Part shown: piece by piece, positions 1 through 5,202 of the stretch
Layout: every line of letters begins with the position of its first letter
How positions within the stretch are numbered: position 1 is the first letter of the stretch
Origin: CAZHPA01 sp964533945
GTDB taxonomy: Bacteria > Bacillota > Clostridia > Lachnospirales > WRBF01
Direction of reading: 5' to 3'
Assembly: GCA_964533945.1 (NCBI GenBank)
Contig: CAZHPA010000045.1
Location: 1-13,461, forward strand
DNA: 13,461 bases
Made by a program: the position numbers and the translations under genes
The notes under the pieces: model-generated
What the model saw: the letters and a program-made list of their open reading frames with translations, nothing else
Told to the model about the DNA's origin: nothing
The model's database searches: none

Positions 1-3
1 GAC

Positions 4-60
4 CTTGGTAATTCATTACCCACCCGTCTAAGATAAGAGGTGGGAGAGTTCTTGGTAATT
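4..60. repeat. Direct repeat and hairpin at the left edge
   Basis: The 10-mer CTTGGTAATT occurs at 4-13 and again at 51-60. Between the copies is a hairpin: CCCACC (19-24) pairs with GGTGGG (39-44), with a further TCT/AGA pair inside. GGTAAT (7-12) and ATTACC (15-20) form another small inverted repeat. No T-run follows on the plus strand and no open reading frame covers it. It may be the end of a small repeat or a mobile-element remnant whose remainder lies outside the window. I cannot assign it to a family. Confidence 0.4.
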
Positions 61-65
61 AGGGG

Positions 66-110
66 TTAAAATCTTCCCGTCTTTCTATAATTAAAATATT
101 AAGACGGGAA
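66..110 (-). terminator. Intrinsic terminator of the mogA arm
   Basis: TTCCCGTCTT (74-83) and AAGACGGGAA (101-110) form a perfect 10-bp stem with a 17-nt AT-rich loop. It lies 8 bases beyond the mogA stop codon. Read on the minus strand the stem is followed by GATTTTAA, a short T-run, so it fits as the end of the minus-strand operon. The large loop and short T-run make it moderate rather than strong. Confidence 0.65.
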
Positions 111-118
111 AACTTATG

Positions 119-613
119 TTAATTGCTTCCACACTCAAAAGCATTACCTTGCAAAATATCCAACCCATGCATAACGCTTGGCAAAATATATTCAAGCACT
201 TCACGAACTGCTTTTGGGCTTCCCGGCAAGTTTATTATTAAGCAGTTGCCCCTAATTCCTGCTTCAGCTCTTGAAAGCATTGCACGCGGAGTTATTTTTA
301 AACTAAAAAATCGCATTGCTTCAGAAATTCCTGAAGCTTTTCGTTCAATAACTTGAAGCGTTGCTTCCGGCGTAACATCACGCTTTGAAAAACCCGTTCC
401 ACCTGTAGTTAAAATTAAGCCAATGTGTTCATTGTCGCACATTGCAATCATTTCATCTCTTAAAAGCTCTAGTTCATCAGGAACTATAGTTGCTTTGGCT
501 ACTTCAAGCTTTTCAAACTTAGAAACTATTTCGGCAATTGCTGCCCCGCTTAAATCTTCACGCAACCCTTTAGAGCATTTATCGCTTGCTGTTATTATAC
601 CAACTTTATACAT
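119..613 (-). CDS. mogA: MogA/MoaB-family molybdopterin adenylyltransferase
   Basis: A 164-residue protein of usual length for the family. MogA adenylylates molybdopterin with ATP, giving the activated intermediate that MoeA uses for metal insertion in the cytoplasm. The visible motifs are TTGGTG (69-74, molybdopterin-binding loop), DVTPEAT (79-85), and a C-terminal SRAEAGIRGN followed by NLPGSPKAV (about 114-136), all typical of the fold. The ATG at 613 has GAGAGGA (624-630) 10 bases upstream. It starts 2 bases after the stop of the MoeB-like gene, so the two are surely co-transcribed. MogA and MoaB are hard to separate by eye; Clostridia commonly use this form for the adenylylation step. 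In a tungsten-using cell the same enzyme would serve the tungsten cofactor. Confidence 0.9.
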   Translation of the reverse strand: MYKVGIITASDKCSKGLREDLSGAAIAEIVSKFEKLEVAKATIVPDELELLRDEMIAMCDNEHIGLILTTGGTGFSKRDVTPEATLQVIERKASGISEAMRFFSLKITPRAMLSRAEAGIRGNCLIINLPGSPKAVREVLEYILPSVMHGLDILQGNAFECGSN

Positions 614-615
614 TT

Positions 616-1299
616 TTACTTTTTCCTCTCAAATTTAATAATATCATATTTATTATTAAGCAAGTCTATAGTAAGCAAGCAATTTCTTAACGGTATACCG
701 CTACCACTTAAAATTTTAATAACTTCGGAAACTTGAATTGAAGCAACCAGCGCCGGACTAAACGACGGATTGCCGCCTATGCCTTTAATATTTTCGTTTG
801 GATAAATAATGTCAAGTACAGGATAATCTTCGGGCATAATTGTACAAGCTTGCCCAAGCCAACCAGAAATTGCACCATATACAAAAGGTACGTTTAACTG
901 CTTACAAACATTTGCTAAAAGCTTGCGTGTTTTAACGTTATCAAGTGCATCAACAACAACGTTATGCCCTTCTACTATTTGCTTTGCATTTTTTTCTGTT
1001 AAAGCTTCGCATATTGGATTTATAACAACCTCCGAATTAATTGCTTTCATTTTAGCCTGAACAACAGTAGCCTTTCTTTCCCCAATTACTTGTTCATCTG
1101 AAAAAACTTGCCGGTTTAAATTCGATACATCAAATACATCGCCGTCAACAGCAGTAATATTTAAAACGCCAAAACGCCCAAGCATTTGAATAATATGCCC
1201 TCCAAGCCCTCCACAGCCTACAACGCATACTTTGCCGTCTTTTAATTTATTAAATTGTTCAAGTGAAACCGTTCCTATGTTTTTTGAATATCTTTCCAA
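616..1299 (-). CDS. HesA/MoeB/ThiF-family adenylating enzyme, probable TTG start
   Basis: An E1-like enzyme of 227 residues from the proposed start. Relatives adenylate the C-terminus of a ubiquitin-like sulfur carrier (MoaD or ThiS). The nucleotide loop GCGGLGG (about 28-34), the acidic residue at about 52, NLNRQ (60-64) and DALDN (117-121) are all present, so ATP binding looks intact. The zinc-binding CxxC pairs of classical MoeB are absent: their places hold aliphatic and proline-rich sequence. An ATG at 1321-1323 would add 8 residues, but it has no ribosome binding site and lies only about 12 bases after a -10 box. The TTG at 1297-1299 has AAGGTG (1309-1314) 9 bases upstream and gives an N-terminus ERYSKNIG like that of relatives. 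The gene leads the mogA arm and diverges from tupA. The sulfur-carrier partner is not in the window. Confidence 0.8.
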   Translation of the reverse strand: MERYSKNIGTVSLEQFNKLKDGKVCVVGCGGLGGHIIQMLGRFGVLNITAVDGDVFDVSNLNRQVFSDEQVIGERKATVVQAKMKAINSEVVINPICEALTEKNAKQIVEGHNVVVDALDNVKTRKLLANVCKQLNVPFVYGAISGWLGQACTIMPEDYPVLDIIYPNENIKGIGGNPSFSPALVASIQVSEVIKILSGSGIPLRNCLLTIDLLNNKYDIIKFERKK

Positions 1300-1330
1300 A
1301 TGTATACACACCTTTATAATCATATAGCAT

Positions 1331-1359
1331 TTGCATTATACTACATTTTATGGTAATAT
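1331..1359 (+). promoter_or_regulatory. Candidate promoter of the riboswitch-tup-moe-moa operon
   Basis: TTGCAT (1331-1336), a 17-bp spacer and TAATAT (1354-1359) resemble a sigma-A promoter. Transcription would start near 1366, about 40 bases before the aptamer. The -35 box is weak (three of six consensus bases). The same TTGCAT-17 bp arrangement with a better -10 lies before hflX. Confidence 0.35.
1335..1340 (-). promoter_or_regulatory. -10 box of the divergent moeB-like/mogA promoter
   Basis: Read on the minus strand this is a perfect TATAAT. The start point would be near 1328, leaving a leader of about 30 bases that carries the AAGGTG ribosome binding site before the TTG start. No good -35 box is visible. 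It overlaps the candidate plus-strand promoter, so the two arms may interfere. Confidence 0.45.
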
Positions 1360-1405
1360 ACTTTTTGATTTTACGCAATAATTTTAGGAGGAGAATTTAA
1401 ATTTT

Positions 1406-1510
1406 ATTTTTCCGAGTTAGAAAAGCCTAAGGCATTTTAAAATGCTATGGCTGCTAACCGTTGGGTTTTTGCCGAAAGACAAATGCCTCCCATATTGGAA
1501 AGGAAAAAAT
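1406..1510 (+). ncRNA. Moco/Tuco riboswitch aptamer
   Basis: The 3' half, GCCTCCCATATTGGAAAGG (1485-1503), closely matches the conserved core I remember from the Moco RNA upstream of E. coli moaA. Helices visible: P1, ATTTTTCC (1406-1413) with GGAAAAAAT (1502-1510), one A extra; GTTAG (1416-1420) with CTAAC (1454-1458); AGCC (1424-1427) with GGCT (1449-1452); GCATT/AATGC within 1433-1445; and TTTG (1468-1471) with CAAA (1480-1483), capped by a GAAA tetraloop closed by C-G. The family senses molybdenum or tungsten cofactor and represses cofactor or oxyanion-uptake genes. This copy is compact and I see no extra arm corresponding to the long P3 of E. coli; from memory, P3-less forms were linked to tungsten cofactor. 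The tungstate transporter directly downstream fits that. Confidence 0.85.
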
Positions 1511-1565
1511 GAACTATAGATTTGCAAACATAAAATTCGTTTGCTTAGAACTTTTAATTATTTAA
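1509..1565 (+). CDS. Possible 18-codon leader ORF after the aptamer
   Basis: ATG at 1509 opens an 18-codon frame (MNYRFANIKF... to TAA at 1563-1565) ending 23 bases before the terminator stem. AAAGGA (1499-1504), part of the conserved aptamer edge, would act as its ribosome binding site at 4 bases spacing, which is short. If translated, the site would be hidden when the aptamer folds. Nothing else supports it and chance is a good explanation. Confidence 0.2.
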   Translation: MNYRFANIKFVCLELLII

Positions 1566-1588
1566 TATAATTTTCGTTCGTCTATTTG

Positions 1589-1623
1589 TCATGTCCTTTC
1601 CTTATAAAAGACATGATTTTTTT
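1589..1623 (+). terminator. Riboswitch-controlled intrinsic terminator
   Basis: TCATGTC (1589-1595) pairs perfectly with GACATGA (1610-1616), extended by TTT/AAA after one bulged C, and is followed by seven T (1617-1623). It sits between the aptamer and the tupA ribosome binding site, as a classic transcription-attenuation platform does. TCCTTTCC (1594-1601), which includes the end of the left arm, is exactly complementary to GGAAAGGA (1497-1504) at the aptamer's 3' edge. The likely logic is that cofactor-bound RNA terminates, while free RNA forms the antiterminator and reads through. Confidence 0.85.
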
Positions 1624-1663
1624 ATGTTGTGCTAACGATATTTTATAAGGAGAGAAAAAATCC

Positions 1664-2566
1664 ATGAAGAAAATCGCTTTATTGAAAATACTAATAACTT
1701 TAATGCTATGCATATGCGGCTGTACAAGCGCAAAAGTTTTTGAAAAACCTAAAGTCGAAAACATTGAAGCTGTTGAAACCAAAAAACCCGAAAGTATTGA
1801 AAATGTTGAAGATGTTAAAAAGGTTGATAACAAAACAATAATTTTAGCAACAACAACAAGCACAAACGATAGCGGTTTGCTTGATTATTTACTTCCCGAA
1901 TTTACAAAAGACACAGGTTATGAAGTTAAAGTAATTGCCGTAGGTTCGGGCAAAGCTATTCAAATGGGTGTTGATGGTGAAGTAGATGTGCTTTTAGTTC
2001 ACGCAAGGCAAGACGAGGAAAAGTTTGTTGCAGAAGGCCATGGGTCTAAGCGCTATAACGTTATGTATAACGACTTTGTTATTGTTGGCGATAAAAGCGA
2101 CCCAGCGGCAATTAAAGGCTTAACAGTTGAAGAAGCGCTTAAGAAAATGGAACAAACACAATCAACATTTTTATCAAGAGGTGACGATTCGGGAACGCAC
2201 AAAAAGGAGCTTTCAATTTGGAAAGCCGCCAACATTTCACCTGACGGTAGTTGGTATGTTTCAACAGGCAAAGGCATGGGCGAAGTTTTACAAATGGCGA
2301 ACGAAATGCAAGGATATACTTTAACAGATAGGGCAACATATCTTTCAATGAAGGATAAGTTGGAAGTTGAAATAATTTTGGAAGGCGACCAAAATTTATT
2401 AAATCCATATGGCATACTTCCTATTAATCCAAGCAAAAATGAAAGTATAAATGCTGAAGGTGCTGAACAATTTGCTAAATGGTTTACATCTGAAAAGGGG
2501 CAAAAAATGATTGGCGAATTTGGAATTGATAAATTCGGAATGCCTTTGTTTTTTCCGCAGGCATAA
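1664..2566 (+). CDS. tupA: Tungstate ABC transporter substrate-binding lipoprotein
   Basis: A 300-residue extracellular binding protein. The N-terminus is a lipoprotein signal peptide: lysines at 2-3, a hydrophobic stretch 4-19 and lipobox ICGC with the acylated cysteine at 20. Residues 21-57 are a charged Lys/Glu-rich linker to the membrane anchor. The mature domain begins with TTTSTNDSG (63-71), the anion-binding signature of TupA proteins, followed by SRGDDSGTHKKE (171-182) and TDRATYLS (221-228), also family hallmarks. Known TupA proteins bind tungstate very tightly and discriminate against molybdate; ModA proteins lack this signature. AAGGAGAG (1647-1654) lies 9 bases before the ATG and outside the terminator, so control is at transcription. 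It is the first gene after the riboswitch. A molybdate preference cannot be excluded from sequence alone. Confidence 0.93.
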   Translation: MKKIALLKILITLMLCICGCTSAKVFEKPKVENIEAVETKKPESIENVEDVKKVDNKTIILATTTSTNDSGLLDYLLPEFTKDTGYEVKVIAVGSGKAIQMGVDGEVDVLLVHARQDEEKFVAEGHGSKRYNVMYNDFVIVGDKSDPAAIKGLTVEEALKKMEQTQSTFLSRGDDSGTHKKELSIWKAANISPDGSWYVSTGKGMGEVLQMANEMQGYTLTDRATYLSMKDKLEVEIILEGDQNLLNPYGILPINPSKNESINAEGAEQFAKWFTSEKGQKMIGEFGIDKFGMPLFFPQA

Positions 2567-2576
2567 CTTATTTTTC

Positions 2577-2595
2577 CCCAATCTAAAAGGTTGGG
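2577..2595 (+). other. Intercistronic hairpin between tupA and tupB
   Basis: CCCAATC (2577-2583) and GGTTGGG (2589-2595) form a 7-bp stem with one wobble pair and a 5-nt loop, 10 bases after the tupA stop. No T-run follows. Such hairpins after binding-protein genes often shield the upstream message from 3' decay and give more binding protein than permease; that role is inferred here. Confidence 0.5.
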
Positions 2596-2622
2596 TGGTA
2601 GTACAAAAAAAGGAGAACATAA

Positions 2623-3288
2623 ATGCTAAACGAGGAATTAATACAAATAATTTCCCTTTCTCTTTTTGTTTCAAGCACCTCAACATTATTAGGTGCACTA
2701 ATCGGAATACCTATTGCAATTTTGCTTAGCATAAATAATTTTAAAGGAAAAGCTTTAATATTAAGGCTAATTTATACGTTAACTGGAATGCCGCCCGTTG
2801 TTGTTGGACTTATTGTGTTTTTGCTAATTATGCGCCGTGGTATACTTGGCTGGTTGCATCTTTCTTTCACTCCAGCGGCAATGATTATAGCCCAAACTAT
2901 ATTAATTACTCCAATAGTAATAGGCGCATTATATAACTATTTAAAGGAAAAAAGCAGCATTTTAAAACAACTTTCAAAAACTTTAGGTGCAAACAAGCTT
3001 AATACGTTTTTTCTCTTTATATCCGAATCAAAACAAGGCATTTTAACTGCTATTGTTTCAGGATTTTCAAGAAGCACTTCCGAAGTTGGCGCTGTTATGA
3101 TAGTTGGCGGAAACATTAAAGGCTACACAAGAGTTATGACAACATATATTTCCCAGCTTCAAAACATGGGTGAATATAGCAATTCAATTACAATTGGAAT
3201 AATTTTGTTTTCAATTTCATTTATAGTAAACTCAATTTTATATAACTTTCAATACGAAAATAACGCAAAAGCCAACACAAAAACATAA
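2623..3288 (+). CDS. tupB: Tungstate ABC transporter permease
   Basis: A 221-residue integral membrane protein with hydrophobic segments at about 8-36, 47-70, 84-104, 138-162 and 188-207, consistent with five membrane spans. LSKTLGANKLNTFFLFISES (117-136) matches the cytoplasmic EAA-type loop that docks on the ATPase, and MPPVVVGL (56-63) and STSEVGAVMIVGGN (151-164) are typical of TupB/ModB-like permeases. It would form the homodimeric channel served by TupA and TupC. The ribosome binding site AGGAG (2611-2615) is 7 bases from the ATG. The TupB assignment rests on position between tupA and tupC as much as on the sequence; a molybdate-type permease would look similar. Confidence 0.92.
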   Translation: MLNEELIQIISLSLFVSSTSTLLGALIGIPIAILLSINNFKGKALILRLIYTLTGMPPVVVGLIVFLLIMRRGILGWLHLSFTPAAMIIAQTILITPIVIGALYNYLKEKSSILKQLSKTLGANKLNTFFLFISESKQGILTAIVSGFSRSTSEVGAVMIVGGNIKGYTRVMTTYISQLQNMGEYSNSITIGIILFSISFIVNSILYNFQYENNAKANTKT

Positions 3289-3318
3289 TAATCATAAAAT
3301 ATTTGAAAGGAAGGTTTA

Positions 3319-3990
3319 ATGGAGGTTAATGTCGAAAATATTATAAAGACATATAATAATAAGAAAATACTGAATGTTGAAAGTCTTTTAATTGAAAAAG
3401 GTTCAATATGCGCAATCGTTGGGCAAAATGGCTCAGGAAAGACAACGCTTGTAAAAATTATAGCTGGTCTTTTAAAGCAAACAAGCGGAAATATATATTA
3501 CAACAACCAAACAGCGCCTTGCTTTAACGACATAACACTTGTTTTTCAAAACCCATATTTATTCCAAACTACGGTTGAAAAAAATATATTGTATCCTTTA
3601 AAAATAAGAAAATGGGACAAAAAAGAAGCTAACAAAAGAGCTTCTGAATTAATCGAACAGCTGAATCTTTCAGGACAAGTTAAACAAAAAGCACAAAAGC
3701 TTTCCGGGGGAGAAGCACAAAAAGTTGCATTAGCAAGAGCTTTGTCATTTTATCCTAAGCTTTTACTTTTAGATGAGCCAACATCAAATATAGATATTGA
3801 AACGACACAAATTATCGAAAATATGTTAAAAGACTTTAACAATAAGCACAATACAACTATAGTTGTAATAACTCACAGTTTAGAACAAGCGCACAGACTT
3901 TGCAACAAAATTATTACTTTAAACAATGGAGAAATAGAAAGCATTAATATAATAGAACAAAAGCAACAAAAAGAAGCGTTAAGGAGGTAA
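3319..3990 (+). CDS. tupC: Tungstate ABC transporter ATPase
   Basis: A 223-residue ABC ATPase with every catalytic element: Walker A GQNGSGKTT (35-43), Q-loop glutamine at 77, signature LSGGE (128-132), Walker B LLLLDEP (148-154) and the switch histidine at 186. It powers tungstate import through TupB at the inner face of the membrane. It is short, lacking the C-terminal molybdate-binding (TOBE/Mop) domain of ModC, so this sequence offers no built-in oxyanion trans-inhibition; feedback would come from the riboswitch. A ribosome binding site AAAGGAAGG (3306-3314) precedes the ATG. The stop is 3 bases before moeA and the moeA ribosome binding site overlaps the last tupC codons, indicating translational coupling of import and metal insertion. 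Confidence 0.93.
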   Translation: MEVNVENIIKTYNNKKILNVESLLIEKGSICAIVGQNGSGKTTLVKIIAGLLKQTSGNIYYNNQTAPCFNDITLVFQNPYLFQTTVEKNILYPLKIRKWDKKEANKRASELIEQLNLSGQVKQKAQKLSGGEAQKVALARALSFYPKLLLLDEPTSNIDIETTQIIENMLKDFNNKHNTTIVVITHSLEQAHRLCNKIITLNNGEIESINIIEQKQQKEALRR

Positions 3991-3993
3991 TAA

Positions 3994-5202
3994 ATGTTAA
4001 ATGTTGACACGATAGAACAAGTTTTTAAAAAATTATATAATTGCTTCGGAAATATTCAAAACAGCTTTGAAACTGTTTCATTAACAAATGCAGTTGGACG
4101 ATATGTTCAAAGCGATATTTTTTCCGACATAGATTTGCCACAATTTAAGCGTTCAGTAGTTGATGGATATGCCGTTAAAGCAAGAGACACGTTCGGAGTT
4201 AGTGAAAGTATGCCTGTTTTTCTTAACGTTGTGGGACAAGTTGAAATGGGCAGACAATATATAGGAACGCTTAGTCAAAATGAAGCAATATACGTTCCTA
4301 CAGGCGGAATTATTCCAAATGGTGCAGATGCCGTTGTTATGATTGAATATGTTGAAAAGCTTGACGATTTAACAGTTGCCGTTTATAAACCCGTTGCCCC
4401 AAACGGCGGAATTATAAATGTGGGTGATGATTTTAAAAAAGAACAACTAATACTTAAAAAGGGAACGAAGATTTCAGTAAAAGACATTGGCGTACTAGCA
4501 GCAACAGGAAATGCAACCTTAAATGTATTTAAAAAGCCTACAATTTCCATTATTTCAACAGGTGATGAACTTGTAGATATTAATAAAACGCCTAAATTAG
4601 GACAAGTTAGAGATATTAACACATATGCTATTGCAACTATGTGCGAAGAAATGGGCTGTGTTGTTTTAGAGAAGGCAATTGTTTTAGATGATTTCGACAA
4701 ATTTAAATATGCTGTTAATGAGCAAGCTGAAAAAAGCGACATTGTAATTATTTCGGGCAGTAGTTCGGCGGGTGAAAAAGATATGACGGCACTAGTTTTA
4801 GATAATATTTTAACGCATGGTATAGCAATTAAACCCGGTAAACCAACAGTTATTGCAGAAGTTAATAAAAAGCCTGTTTTTGGACTTCCCGGACATCCTA
4901 TTTCTGCAATAGTTGTTTTTCGTGCTATAGTTGCTCCTTTTATTCTAAAGCAGTATTTCAACGCAAAACCTAAATATGCAACAGTTGTTGCTAAAATAAC
5001 GCAAAACATTCACAGTGGTTTCGGGCTTTTGGCTTATCGGTTTGTTCAGCTTGAAAAAACCGAAAGCGGCTACAATGCTATACCTATTTTTGCAAAATCG
5101 GGTGCAATTTCCCAAATTATGAAAGCAGATGGCATTGTTGAAATTAGTTCATCAAAAGAAGGTGTTGTTGCAGGGGAAAATGTGGAGGTTATTTTACTAT
5201 GA
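3994..5202 (+). CDS. moeA: MoeA molybdopterin molybdenumtransferase (copy 1)
   Basis: A full-length 402-residue MoeA, which inserts molybdate or tungstate into adenylylated molybdopterin. The N-terminal lid carries RSVVDGYAV (53-61); PTGGIIPNGADAVV (102-115) is the substrate-loop signature; STGDEL (188-193) opens the MogA-like domain; SGSSSAGEKD (254-263), KPGKPT (280-285) and GLPGHP (297-302) form the active site. The glycine-rich stretch reads SGSSSAG where E. coli MoeA has SGGVSVG. The C-terminal beta domain extends from about 320. AAGGAGGT (3981-3988) gives a strong ribosome binding site 5 bases from the ATG. It overlaps the next MoeA gene by 4 bases. Two MoeA proteins in one operon suggest division of labour, such as one per metal or per ligand step, but the sequence does not say which. 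Confidence 0.93.
   Translation: MLNVDTIEQVFKKLYNCFGNIQNSFETVSLTNAVGRYVQSDIFSDIDLPQFKRSVVDGYAVKARDTFGVSESMPVFLNVVGQVEMGRQYIGTLSQNEAIYVPTGGIIPNGADAVVMIEYVEKLDDLTVAVYKPVAPNGGIINVGDDFKKEQLILKKGTKISVKDIGVLAATGNATLNVFKKPTISIISTGDELVDINKTPKLGQVRDINTYAIATMCEEMGCVVLEKAIVLDDFDKFKYAVNEQAEKSDIVIISGSSSAGEKDMTALVLDNILTHGIAIKPGKPTVIAEVNKKPVFGLPGHPISAIVVFRAIVAPFILKQYFNAKPKYATVVAKITQNIHSGFGLLAYRFVQLEKTESGYNAIPIFAKSGAISQIMKADGIVEISSSKEGVVAGENVEVILL

Noticed and set aside
1478..1590. Alternative pairing of GACAAATG (1478-1485) with TATTTGTC (1583-1590)
   Set aside because: It includes a wobble pair, touches only two bases of the terminator stem, and would form a pseudoknot with the stronger 1497-1504/1594-1601 pairing.
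1582..1863. 93-codon minus-strand frame across the terminator and the tupA start
   Set aside because: It is antisense to the terminator hairpin and the TupA signal peptide and resembles no known protein.
1664..3990. Reading the transporter as a molybdate (ModABC) or phosphate (PstSCAB) system
   Set aside because: The TTTSTNDSG and SRGDDSGTHKKE motifs and the short ATPase without a TOBE domain fit TupABC better.
4383..5009. 208-codon open frame on the minus strand inside moeA
   Set aside because: It is antisense to conserved MoeA motifs, has no recognisable domain, and reflects the codon bias of the real gene.
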